Positions 25,566-33,226 of a stretch of 64,000 nt of DNA are shown one piece after another. The notes under the pieces are model-generated. The model was not told the origin of the DNA. It saw only the letters and a program-made list of their open reading frames with translations, and did not search any database. The stretch's first letter is position 1; every line of letters starts with the position of its first letter. The stretch lies in NCBI GenBank assembly GCA_016215025.1, contig JACRMI010000115.1, forward strand, positions 32,747 through 96,746, in the 5' to 3' direction. This stretch comes from Chloroflexota bacterium. GTDB taxonomy: Bacteria; Chloroflexota; Anaerolineae; UBA4142. Position numbers and translations under genes: made by a program.

Positions 25566-27005
25566 TTACTGTTTTTTCAATTCACACAAAATATTCTGAA
25601 CGGTGTCCTGGCTTTGCTTGACGCAATCGGGAATGCCGACGCCGCGATACGCGCTGCCTGTAAGATAAATTCCTTTGGGCAATGCCGATTCAATTTGGAC
25701 CAATCGATCAAGATGTCCTACGTCGTATTGAGCGTTGGAACGATTCCATCGATAAATGCGCTGAAACAGCGGTGCATTTTCGATGCCCATCAACTCGCGC
25801 AACTGATCGCGGACGACTTGAACCAACTGCTCGTCGTCGAGGTCCATCGATTGGGGACTGCGCGAGCCGCCGAAGAAAGCGCGCAGCAGGGTGTAACCTT
25901 CCGGCGCACGCTGATCGAATTTGATCGAGCTGGCGGTGACGGCGTTGATCGGTCGCCGCTCGCTGCGCGGAACGACGAGACCGAATCCATTCAGCGGCCG
26001 ACGAATATCCGATGTGCGATACGCGAGCGAAATTGTACCGGTGCTGACATATCGAATCGTTTGCAAATCTTTCGCGACGTTAGGTGCAAGCTCGCAGAGC
26101 AACTGAGCGGCGACAAATGCGGGTGTCGCCATGACCACCGCGCGCGCGCGAATCGATTCTTTATTCGTCGTGATAACATACGCGTCGTCTTGACGTTCAA
26201 TGCGTCGAACCGTCGTCGATAATCGCAGGTCGCCGTGTAAGCGCGGGACGAGCGACGTGACTAAATCCTCTGTGCCGCCGCGAAATGAAACGAACGCAGA
26301 CATGGGTTTGGATTTCAACGGATTGTGGACATCGCCGTTGCCATTTTTCGTTCGGCGTGATTCCAACATGCCGCGCGTGAGACTGCCGTATTGAACTTCG
26401 AGCGCGCGAAAACGGGGGAAGGTCGCGAGCAAACTTTGTTTCTCGGCTTCGGAGTTGTAAATGCCCGACAGCAGCGGCTCGGCGATTTTATCGAGCGCCT
26501 CGCTGCCAAGTCGACGCCGCACAAAATCCGCGAGTGTTTCGTCTTTGCCATCGCGCTTGGCGGGCAGAAGTAGATCCAAGCCCATGCGCAATTTGCCGAG
26601 CGGCGAAAGCAGCGGCGACAACGCGAACGGCGTGAACTTGGTTGGGACGATCAACAAGACACCGTCGGGCATCACCGTTGGCTTGCCACGATTGAGCACA
26701 TACACTTGGCGCTGTTTATCGTTTGTGCCGAGAAGTTCATCGGCGAGTCCTAGCTCGCGCGCAAGTTGGAGCGCCCAGGGTTTCTGCGTCAGAAATGAAT
26801 CGGGTCCCGCTTCGACGATAAATTCGCCGCTGCCATTGGCGCTGATGCGTTCGGTGAAAATGTGTCCGCCCCAGCGCTTCGATTCTTCGAGCAGCGCGTA
26901 ACGCAAATTGTTTTTCGTTGCGCGCGCATTCCGTTCGAGATACCAGGCGGTGCTTAGACCAGCAATCCCGCCGCCTACTATAACTACGTCAAAAGTTTCA
27001 GTCAT
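25566..27005 (-). CDS. hemY: Protoporphyrinogen/coproporphyrinogen oxidase (HemY/CgoX family)
   Basis: A 479-residue FAD-dependent oxidase that removes six electrons from coproporphyrinogen III or protoporphyrinogen IX in heme synthesis. The N-terminal FAD motif is VVIVGGGIAGLSTAWYLE, followed by WGGHIFTERI and the family segment EAGPDSFLTQKPWALQLARELGL split across residues 66-88. The C-terminus carries the second FAD contact (GIYLTGSAYRGVGIPDCVKQ). Soluble HemY enzymes of monoderm-type lineages make coproporphyrin III rather than protoporphyrin; which applies here is not decided by sequence. It lies downstream of hemH in the same direction. Confidence 0.93.
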   Translation of the reverse strand: MTETFDVVIVGGGIAGLSTAWYLERNARATKNNLRYALLEESKRWGGHIFTERISANGSGEFIVEAGPDSFLTQKPWALQLARELGLADELLGTNDKQRQVYVLNRGKPTVMPDGVLLIVPTKFTPFALSPLLSPLGKLRMGLDLLLPAKRDGKDETLADFVRRRLGSEALDKIAEPLLSGIYNSEAEKQSLLATFPRFRALEVQYGSLTRGMLESRRTKNGNGDVHNPLKSKPMSAFVSFRGGTEDLVTSLVPRLHGDLRLSTTVRRIERQDDAYVITTNKESIRARAVVMATPAFVAAQLLCELAPNVAKDLQTIRYVSTGTISLAYRTSDIRRPLNGFGLVVPRSERRPINAVTASSIKFDQRAPEGYTLLRAFFGGSRSPQSMDLDDEQLVQVVRDQLRELMGIENAPLFQRIYRWNRSNAQYDVGHLDRLVQIESALPKGIYLTGSAYRGVGIPDCVKQSQDTVQNILCELKKQ

Positions 27006-27033
27006 CTATTTTTCGCTTTCCAATTTTCGATTT

Positions 27034-27147
27034 GTCATTCTGAGCGGAGCGAACGCGGAGCGTCTCAGTCTTCCAATAACCAGATTCTTCGTCGCTCCGT
27101 TGAAATCAATTCGGGAAATGATTTTCACATTCGCTCCTCAGAATGAC
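27034..27147. repeat. GTCATTCTGAGCGGAGC-family palindrome
   Basis: Begins GTCATTCTGAGCGGAGCG and ends CGCTCCTCAGAATGAC, about 114 bp, with inner TCTTCC/GTCGCTCC words. It fills the gap between hemH and hemY. It is the intact form of the element type found inside several coding genes here. Confidence 0.8.
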
Positions 27148-27162
27148 AATGTGAGTTTTGCA

Positions 27163-28188
27163 TCACGTATCTCGTATCACGTATTCCTTGTTTCGTTCTC
27201 TTACCAAGTCTGCCATGATATTTACCATCGCATCGCTGTCGTTCAACATCGGTGTGCGCTCCAGCCGAACATTATTCGCTCGCGCGATCTCTTGCACCAC
27301 AATATCGACATCATATAAAACTTCGACTTGCTCCATGACAAAACCGATAGGCGCGATAATCAAATTGCGTTCGCCCAATGATGGAATCAATTTTTCGATT
27401 TGCGGTTCCAGCCATGGCACGTTGGAGCGTGATGCGCTTTGAAACGCCAACATCCAACGATCATCGGCGAGTCCGAGTTGTTGCGCGATCAAGCGCGCGG
27501 TTTCCAGCAACTGCGCTTCGTACGGATCGCCGTGATCGCGAATGGTTACAGGCAAACTGTGCGCGGTGAAAAAAATTTTTGGATGAATGTCGCTTGGAAA
27601 ACGCGCGAGCGTTTCACGAACGTTATCGGCAAGCGCTTGCAGGTATCGCGGCTGCGTATGCCAGCTTTCGACAAAATCGACCATGAAGGGCGTTATTGCG
27701 AGTGAAGTTTGCGAAGCAATCCCCAATTCGGAATTCGGACGCGTACGCGGCTTCGCGCTATCCTTCGACTCCGCTCTGCTCCGCCCACGCTGCGCGTGCG
27801 CTCCTCGCAATGACAAAACAGCTTCCTCTACTTTATTTCGATACGCACCAATGCTCAGTGAGCTGTAATGCGGCGCAAGACAAATGACGACGGCGTGATG
27901 GATGCCCGCGCGCGCCATTTCACATACGGTGTCCGCGATGTCCGGATGCCAATGGCGCATTCCAACGTAAACAGGTGCGTCGATTTTGTTTTGCAATTTC
28001 GACGCGAGCCGTTGCGTAATGTCCAACAATGGCGAGCGTCCGCCGATGAGTCGATAACGCCGCGTGATTTCTTCGAGCAATTGCGGCGACGTAAGTTGAC
28101 CGCCGCGCACATTGTTCAAGAAAGCCGGAATATCATCGAGTGAATTGGGACCACCATATGCCAAGAGCAAAACGGCAGTCTGGTCCAT
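27163..28188 (-). CDS. hemH: Ferrochelatase with a repeat-encoded insertion
   Basis: A 341-residue ferrochelatase (HemH/CpfC) that inserts iron into the porphyrin. Visible: VLLLAYGGPNSLDDI at the N-terminus, PHYSSLSIGAY, the iron-site His in FTAHSLPVTI, and GFVMEQVEVLYDVD with the conserved Glu. Between the PHYS region and the TPFMVDFVESW segment the frame crosses a 122-bp repeat of the GTCATTGCGAGG family (27692-27813). It adds about 40 Arg/Ser-rich residues; the insert falls in a loop before the catalytic His. ATG 28188 has GGAG upstream; the longer frame to 28248 is rejected. hemY follows, the radical SAM gene precedes. Confidence 0.93.
   Translation of the reverse strand: MDQTAVLLLAYGGPNSLDDIPAFLNNVRGGQLTSPQLLEEITRRYRLIGGRSPLLDITQRLASKLQNKIDAPVYVGMRHWHPDIADTVCEMARAGIHHAVVICLAPHYSSLSIGAYRNKVEEAVLSLRGAHAQRGRSRAESKDSAKPRTRPNSELGIASQTSLAITPFMVDFVESWHTQPRYLQALADNVRETLARFPSDIHPKIFFTAHSLPVTIRDHGDPYEAQLLETARLIAQQLGLADDRWMLAFQSASRSNVPWLEPQIEKLIPSLGERNLIIAPIGFVMEQVEVLYDVDIVVQEIARANNVRLERTPMLNDSDAMVNIMADLVRERNKEYVIRDT
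27692..27813. repeat. GTCATTGCGAGG-family palindrome inside hemH
   Basis: Plus-strand ends GTTATTGCGAGTGAAG and CTCCTCGCAATGAC, with inner GCGAAGCAATCCCC and GACTCCGCTC words. The element is read through in frame by the ferrochelatase gene. Confidence 0.82.
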
Positions 28189-28252
28189 ACTTTGCTCCAA
28201 TGGAAAGTTTCGTGGCATCACGCCTTGTGCGCTTAAGAACGCCCACAAGGGG

Positions 28253-29401
28253 CTAGGCTACAGTGCGCGGCACGTAGGTGCAGAACGGCTCTTCGCCCAA
28301 GTATTCCTGGGTGGTACCGTACGCCCGCGCGCGACAACCGCTGCACACTTGTTTGAACTCGCAAGCGCCACACTTGCCGCCGAGTAAACTGGGATTGCGC
28401 AGTTCGTTGAATAACGTCGAGTCTTGCCAGATTTCGCGGAATCCTTGCTTGCGAATGTCTCCTGCTTGAACAGGCAAATAGCCGCAGGGAAAAACTTGAC
28501 CACGATGGCTGATGAAGCAAACGCCAGTACCTGCAAGGCAACCTTTGGTCATCGCATTCATTGCGTGTCGTCCTGAGTGGAGCAAAGCGGAGTCGGAGGA
28601 GCCGTGTCCATTACCGCCCGCATTTTCTTGACGGCGATGGCTGCTGGGTCGTTCGCGGACGATACCTTGGCGGCGTTCTTCCGCACGGCGTTGATGCGTG
28701 ATGCGGAAATAATGCGGCGCGCACGTCGCTTTTAGTTCGATGCCGCCCTCAATCTCGGCATCGTAAAGCCAATTCAAAACGCGTTCGTATTCGGCGGGAG
28801 TGATTTGTTGATCGTCGGCGATTTCGACGCCGCAGCCAACCGGGACGAGCAAGAACAAATGCAATGCCGTCGATCCGACTTGTTTCGCCATCGCGAGTGT
28901 CTCTGGCATTTGGTCGATGTTGTGGCGCGCGACGGTCGTGTTGATTTGGTACGACACATTAATTTCGCGCAAATAATTCATGCCTGCCAACGCTTTGTCG
29001 AATGCCCCCTTGCCACGAAAAATATCGTGCGTCGCCGCGTCTGCTCCATCGAAGCTGATGCTCACGCGTTTGACGCCGCTCTCTTTGATGCGTCGCGCGA
29101 TGGTTGAATCGATCAGCGTACCATTCGTCGCCAACGCCACGATCAAACCGGCGTCTGTGGCGTGGCGCGCGATGTCGAAAATATCGGGGCGAAATAATGG
29201 CTCGCCGCCGGACAGGACGAAGATCGGTTTGGCAAACGCGGCGACTTGATCGATAAAATCAAACGTTTCGTTTGTAGATAAATCTTGAGCAAGTAATTGA
29301 TCGGCGACGGTTGTGCGTCGGCAATGAATGCACGCGAGATTACAGCCCGCCGTCGATTCCCAAAAAATCAAGCGGGGCGGAGGATAGGGAATAGAATTCA
29401 T
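28253..29401 (-). CDS. Radical SAM/SPASM protein, AhbD-like
   Basis: A 382-residue radical SAM enzyme. CNLACIHC gives the CxxxCxxC [4Fe-4S]/SAM motif, FVLSGGEPLFRPDI the GGE motif, and the C-terminus is a SPASM domain with Cys-rich CLAGTGVCF, CGACEFKQVCSGCRARAYG and a last Cys near PFCTYV for auxiliary clusters. Relatives include AhbD, which decarboxylates Fe-coproporphyrin III to heme. The adjacent hemH and hemY make a late-heme role likely, though peptide-modifying relatives exist. Near residues 275-310 a stretch partly encoded by a repeat (about 28567-28603) interrupts the usual sequence before the SPASM domain. ATG 29401 follows AAGGAAGGATC; the longer frame is rejected. Confidence 0.88.
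   Translation of the reverse strand: MNSIPYPPPRLIFWESTAGCNLACIHCRRTTVADQLLAQDLSTNETFDFIDQVAAFAKPIFVLSGGEPLFRPDIFDIARHATDAGLIVALATNGTLIDSTIARRIKESGVKRVSISFDGADAATHDIFRGKGAFDKALAGMNYLREINVSYQINTTVARHNIDQMPETLAMAKQVGSTALHLFLLVPVGCGVEIADDQQITPAEYERVLNWLYDAEIEGGIELKATCAPHYFRITHQRRAEERRQGIVRERPSSHRRQENAGGNGHGSSDSALLHSGRHAMNAMTKGCLAGTGVCFISHRGQVFPCGYLPVQAGDIRKQGFREIWQDSTLFNELRNPSLLGGKCGACEFKQVCSGCRARAYGTTQEYLGEEPFCTYVPRTVA
28567..28603. repeat. Partial GTCATTCTGAGCGGAGC-type repeat inside the radical SAM gene
   Basis: Plus strand reads GTCGTCCTGAGTGGAGCAAA then GCGGAGTCGGAGGA, matching the left half of the family element seen intact at 27034. Translated in frame on the minus strand as part of the DSALLHSGRH stretch. 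The right half is not recognisable. Confidence 0.55.
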
Positions 29402-29576
29402 GATCCTTCCTTGGGAATAAATTTTCGCAGGGAGAGTGTGAGTGAGGATTGGATTGAAGGTCGTGCGGTCCAAACAATCGACTGACTTGCAAGTGCAAGC
29501 CAGTCGCCCGACAGTATCATTATCAAAACCGCCCTCCATGAGCAGAATTGCCGTCGTGACATCGCGTACAGAATAC

Positions 29577-29590
29577 TTGACGCAAGTCAA
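29577..29590. promoter_or_regulatory. Crp/Fnr-type binding site
   Basis: TTGACGCAAGTCAA is a perfect 14-bp palindrome with the 5-4-5 layout of Fnr-family sites (consensus TTGAT-N4-ATCAA; here C/G at the inner position). It lies between the heme genes and the HybA/HybB-like module, where oxygen or redox control would make sense. No Crp/Fnr regulator gene is in the window. Confidence 0.55.
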
Positions 29591-29699
29591 AAAAACGTCC
29601 AAAGTGGATTAGGAGTTGGTAAAATTTATGCCCAATTCGGTGCAAAATTCTGTGGAAATCTAAGGATATAGAGAGGCAAATCGCGATGGCGGTTTAGGT

Positions 29700-29733
29700 G
29701 CAAAACACCCCATATCGATATGGGGTGTTTTGC
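29700..29733. promoter_or_regulatory. 34-bp perfect palindrome upstream of the redox module
   Basis: GCAAAACACCCCATAT is followed directly by CG and its exact complement. It lies about 95 bases before the first small gene of the module. It could be an operator for a dimeric regulator or a hairpin in the leader; there is no T-tract directly after it. Confidence 0.75.
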
Positions 29734-29827
29734 GTATGCCAAAGATGCACGGCACAGCCGATAGCATGTGTAGTCCTCAGAATGATATAACAGAGACAGA
29801 AAGGACGACCAAGTCAGGAGGCGCAAA

Positions 29828-30007
29828 ATGTTTCAAGACATCTTTTTCCTCGCAACGATTTTTGCAACTCGTTTGGTCCTGCCCATCGTCGTCACCTTTG
29901 TTCTGGGCAGTTTGGTGGAACGCGCGTTGAATCGTTCTCGAGACTCTAAAGGTTTCTCGCGCGATCGGAAATACGATTCAAGTAAACTGAGCACGCAGGT
30001 ACCCTAA
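29828..30007 (+). CDS. 59-residue single-helix membrane protein
   Basis: A small gene with AGGAGG 5 bases before its ATG. The product has one transmembrane segment (about residues 5-30, with Arg15 and Pro19), then a basic tail. The pattern of hydrophobic residues, Arg, Pro, Gly and a final Glu-Arg matches the N-terminus of the next gene and the N-terminal extensions of the two NrfD-type proteins here (R-x3-P-x8-G-x3-E). It is probably an accessory subunit of the same membrane complex. It has no Cys, so no cofactor is suggested. Confidence 0.68.
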   Translation: MFQDIFFLATIFATRLVLPIVVTFVLGSLVERALNRSRDSKGFSRDRKYDSSKLSTQVP

Positions 30008-30054
30008 CTCATCAAGCGGGCAGACCTTTAGGGTCTAATCGTCTGGAGACAACC

Positions 30055-30411
30055 ATGTTACCCCAAGAATTCATCGATGGCATAACCGTTCTCGTCATGT
30101 TTGGCTTACGCGTTGGTATACCCCTTGCCCTCACCCTCGCATTCGGTTACTGGCTGGAGAAAAAGTTGTCGCCGCGCCGCAAGCAAGAGGAAGAACAAAT
30201 CGAAGCACCCCGGGGCGTCCGCGCAAGCGAAAAGATCATTCAGCTTCATTGCTGGGATGTGAATCGCTGCGATACGGCAAAACGCGCGCAGTGCGCCGCT
30301 TACAAGCATCCTGAACTTCCATGCTGGCTGGCGCTCCAAGCCGAAGGTGAAAAGGTCCGTGAAGAATGTTTCACCTGCGCGCTCTACAAACCCAAAGCCA
30401 AAGCTGCATAA
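30055..30411 (+). CDS. Membrane-anchored two-CW-type Cys-rich protein
   Basis: A 118-residue protein. One transmembrane helix (about residues 8-33) of the shared module (MFGLRVGIPLALTLAFGYWLEKKLSP, shown here only as a type: Arg, Pro, Gly, Trp-Leu-Glu, Lys-Leu) is followed by a charged linker. The Cys-rich domain has HCWDVNRCDTAKRAQCAAY, then PELPCW and a final CFTCALY. The two Cys-Trp pairs fit the two-CW domain, whose function is not known but which looks metal- or cluster-binding. By topology it could lie on either membrane side. It sits 47 bases after the 59-residue gene and just before the ferredoxin gene, with GGAGAC as ribosome binding site. Confidence 0.8.
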   Translation: MLPQEFIDGITVLVMFGLRVGIPLALTLAFGYWLEKKLSPRRKQEEEQIEAPRGVRASEKIIQLHCWDVNRCDTAKRAQCAAYKHPELPCWLALQAEGEKVREECFTCALYKPKAKAA

Positions 30412-30457
30412 TTATCTTGAAATAAAAAATATTATTCATTCGACCAGGAGGCGATGT

Positions 30458-31360
30458 ATGAATCTGTCACGACGCGATTTTCTAAAAATTTGTGGAGCAG
30501 GTGCGGTAACGTTAGGAGTCGGCGCGAAATTTGCCCCCGACGCCTTGACCACTGGCTCACGGAAGGTTCCGGTCGCGCCCTTCCGTGGCAACGGTGTTTT
30601 GATCGATGCGAGTGCCTGCGTCGGTTGCAAGAGTTGCCAACGCGCGTGCAAGATCGCCAATAACCTGCCGTCGGATGGACGTGAGACGAGCTTGTCCGCC
30701 ACTACGCTGACGATTGTCGATTTCAAAAATATTTCGCCCAAGATCGATCAGCCCGAAATCAAGCCTGTCAAGAAACAATGCATGCACTGCGATAACCCCG
30801 CCTGCGTGTCGGTTTGTCCGGTGGGCGCACTCGTCAAGACTGAATCCGGCGCGGTGACGTACGACGCGGACAAGTGCATGGGCTGCCGCTATTGCATGAT
30901 GGCGTGCCCGTTTGGCGTGCCCAAGTACGATTGGAACTCGCCAAACCCAAAGATCAACAAGTGCGCGCAAAGCTGCATGGCGAATGGCAAATCCGCAACG
31001 CCCGCATGTGTGCAAGCGTGTCCGGTCAAAGCATTGGCATATGGCAGTCGCGAGGAATTGTTAGCGACTGCGCACGCACGCATCGCTCAGAATCCAACCA
31101 AGTACGTGAACCACGTTTATGGCGAACACGAAATCGGCGGAACGTCGATGCTGTATCTGAGCAGCGTGCCCTTTGAGCAACTGGGTTTCCGCACCGACTT
31201 GCCGAGCGAACCACTGCCAAATCTGACTTGGGCGGCGCAGGAAAAAATTCCTGCTGTGTTGGTCGCCGTCGCCTCGTTATTGAGCGGCATTGCCTGGTGG
31301 ACCCATCGCAAACCTGCGAATAAACTAGTGGAAGCGCCGGTTGAGGTCCCCACAGAATAA
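30458..31360 (+). CDS. Tat-exported four-cluster ferredoxin subunit (HybA-like), module 1
   Basis: A 300-residue electron-transfer subunit. The Tat signal is SRRDFLKICGAGA. Four Cys clusters follow: CVGCKSCQRAC; CMHCDNPACVSVC; CMGCRYCMMAC; and CAQSC with a later CVQAC. This is the layout for four [4Fe-4S] centres of the DmsB/HybA type. YGEHEIGGTSMLYLS and FEQLGF near residues 225-245 are typical of HybA, and a C-terminal helix (about 265-285) anchors it. It would carry electrons on the outer membrane face to the NrfD-type subunit that follows. ATG 30458 has AGGAGG; the longer frame is rejected. No hydrogenase or molybdenum subunit is nearby. Confidence 0.92.
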   Translation: MNLSRRDFLKICGAGAVTLGVGAKFAPDALTTGSRKVPVAPFRGNGVLIDASACVGCKSCQRACKIANNLPSDGRETSLSATTLTIVDFKNISPKIDQPEIKPVKKQCMHCDNPACVSVCPVGALVKTESGAVTYDADKCMGCRYCMMACPFGVPKYDWNSPNPKINKCAQSCMANGKSATPACVQACPVKALAYGSREELLATAHARIAQNPTKYVNHVYGEHEIGGTSMLYLSSVPFEQLGFRTDLPSEPLPNLTWAAQEKIPAVLVAVASLLSGIAWWTHRKPANKLVEAPVEVPTE

Positions 31361-31362
31361 CT

Positions 31363-31390
31363 GTCGGACAAATTTGGAAATTTATCCTAC
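31363..31390. repeat. GTAGG-type palindrome, degenerate
   Basis: GTCGGACAAATTT and AAATTTATCCTAC arms. It fills the 45-base gap between the ferredoxin and NrfD-type genes. Confidence 0.6.
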
Positions 31391-31405
31391 TTTGGAGATA
31401 TAACC

Positions 31406-32992
31406 ATGTCACCCACCCTATCATTCCTTATCGTCGTGTTCGAGTTTATTGTTCGCCTCGCCGTTCCATTTGTGTTGTTCTTTGGTGTGCTGTACCTCGT
31501 CAAGCGTTGGCTCGAACCGCGCGTTGAATTGAGCAGCCGGTTGCCAAAAGTAAAAATGCCGTTCAACTTGCATCCTGTAATTGTCGCCATTATTTGTCTG
31601 GTGGTGATCACGGTGATCGGCATCGTCGGCTATACGCTCATCACCAATCAGTTTGTCGATTTGCTGCTCGTCTTTCGGGATGCGATCACCATCGCGTACA
31701 TGTTCTTGTTGCGAATCGTCACTCCCATTGTTCTGCTCTACCTGGGCGGCACCTGGCTCGAACGCAAGTTGAATCCTGCTCCGGCGGGTGCAACGGAACG
31801 GCGCTCGCTCAGCGAACGCTTGCCGATCCTGCAAAAAGTTCAACTGCCGCAATTCACCAGCAAAGGTCTCTTGGCGATTCTGTTCATCGCGATTCTGTGG
31901 ACAGCAGCCATTGGCATTGCGATCTCACGATTTTTGTTCGGCTTGTCCTATGTGACGAATCTCACCGACGAATATCCGTGGGGTATCTGGATCGGGTTTG
32001 ACGTGGCGAGTGGTGTGGCGTTGGCCGCCGGTGGTTTCGTTATTGCAGGCACGGTGCACGTGTTCAACATCAAACGCTATCACGCGATTGTGCGCCCCGC
32101 GCTCTTGACCGCGCTGCTCGGTTACATCCTCGTCATCATTGGCTTGCTTTTCGACCTGGGACGTTGGTACAATGTGTGGCATCCCATTTTCGGCGCGCCA
32201 TTTGGCATGGCGAACATTCACTCGCCTATGTTTGAAGTCGCGTGGTGCGTGGTGCTCTACACGACGGTTTTGATGCTCGAGTTTAGCCCGGTGGTCTTTG
32301 AGAAATTGCGCTGGCAGCGTGCCTTGAAATTCATGCGCATGATCACGCTCCCGCTCGTCATCCTGGGCATGTGTCTCTCAACGCTGCATCAATCATCGCT
32401 TGGCTCGTTGTTCCTGATCGCGCCTGAAAAAATCAATCCACTGTGGTACTCGGCGCTCGTGCCCGTCTTCTTCTTCCTTAGCGCGGTGTGCGTCGGTCTT
32501 GGCATGACGATTCTCGAATCGAACATTTCGTCGCGCGCACTGCACCGCGAACCGGAAAATGATCTGCTGGCGGGCTTGGGCAAAGCGTCGGTCTTTGTGA
32601 TCGCCATCTACTTGGTTATCAAATTTGCCGATTTGATCTATCGCGGCGCTCTGGGATATGCGTTCACACCAGGTTTTCACGCGACGATCTTCTGGCTCGA
32701 AATCGGTCTGGGCTTTATCGTCCCGATGGTGCTGATGGCGTTCAATCGCTTGCGCTCCAATCCACGAATCGTGTTTCTCAGTGGGGCTCTCATCGTCGGC
32801 GGAGTGGTGTTCAATCGGCTGAATACGACGATCCTAGGAACCTGGCAGTACGTCCGAGATACCAACCCGTATGTTCCATCGATTCCCGAAGTCACGATTT
32901 CAGTTGCGTTAGTCAGTGTGGGAGTGATCGTGTTCGGTCTTGCTGCAAAATTCCTCCCGCTCTTTGAGAACAAAGAACACGCGCACGCTTAG
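31406..32992 (+). CDS. NrfD/HybB-type quinone-binding membrane subunit, module 1
   Basis: A 528-residue polytopic protein of the NrfD/PsrC superfamily, closest in style to HybB. The core (about residues 165-500) has the usual 8-10 helices, with conserved YPWGIWIGFDV, LGRWYNVWHP, EFSPVV and STLHQSSLGSLF. It would exchange electrons with the menaquinone pool through the HybA-like partner. Before the core lie two extra copies of the recurring single-helix module (about residues 5-36 and 85-125, the second ending GGTWLERKLNP). That makes it longer than the paralogue at 39131 by about 80 residues. Start ATG has GGAGAT upstream. Confidence 0.9.
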   Translation: MSPTLSFLIVVFEFIVRLAVPFVLFFGVLYLVKRWLEPRVELSSRLPKVKMPFNLHPVIVAIICLVVITVIGIVGYTLITNQFVDLLLVFRDAITIAYMFLLRIVTPIVLLYLGGTWLERKLNPAPAGATERRSLSERLPILQKVQLPQFTSKGLLAILFIAILWTAAIGIAISRFLFGLSYVTNLTDEYPWGIWIGFDVASGVALAAGGFVIAGTVHVFNIKRYHAIVRPALLTALLGYILVIIGLLFDLGRWYNVWHPIFGAPFGMANIHSPMFEVAWCVVLYTTVLMLEFSPVVFEKLRWQRALKFMRMITLPLVILGMCLSTLHQSSLGSLFLIAPEKINPLWYSALVPVFFFLSAVCVGLGMTILESNISSRALHREPENDLLAGLGKASVFVIAIYLVIKFADLIYRGALGYAFTPGFHATIFWLEIGLGFIVPMVLMAFNRLRSNPRIVFLSGALIVGGVVFNRLNTTILGTWQYVRDTNPYVPSIPEVTISVALVSVGVIVFGLAAKFLPLFENKEHAHA

Positions 32993-33011
32993 ATCAGATA
33001 ACAGTGAACAA

Positions 33012-33039
33012 TAGGGAACGCTCGCCGCAGCGTTCCCTA
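33012..33039. repeat. Palindrome TAGGGAACGCT/AGCGTTCCCTA
   Basis: Perfect 11-bp arms around a CG-rich 6-base loop. A second copy with a changed loop is at 43361-43387, and a decayed half (GGGGACGCTCGTTGCAGC) is near 33173-33190. It lies 20 bases after the NrfD-type stop and could act as a weak transcript end. Confidence 0.75.
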
Positions 33040-33226
33040 CTGTCGTGAACGGAAAGCAGTCATTCCCTTCATCGTTTTTGACTTGTCAACATTTCAGCAT
33101 TACACTGGAGACGTGGCAAATGAGTCACGTCTGGCTCATTCCCTCGCGGCGTGAGCCGTTGTTGTTTAGTTGGGGACGCTCGTTGCAGCATTGGATAGAA
33201 AATCTATGGTTGCTAAAGAAGAGACC

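Larger units (their letters stand above)
29402..29827. other. Divergent control region between heme and redox operons
   Basis: A 426-base gap between divergent genes with no supported coding frame. It holds the Crp/Fnr-type site at 29577-29590, a possible -10 TAAAAT at 29620-29625 (plus strand) and the 34-bp perfect palindrome at 29700-29733. Both operons likely have their promoters here. Confidence 0.6.

Noticed and set aside
29594..29640. Class II Fnr-activated promoter
   Set aside because: The candidate -10 TAAAAT lies about 7 bases further from the site than class II spacing requires, so only the site itself is reported.
33066..33080. TTGACTTGTCAA as an Fnr site before the first kinase
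   Set aside because: The spacing between half sites is 2 rather than 4 bases, so it does not fit the family pattern.
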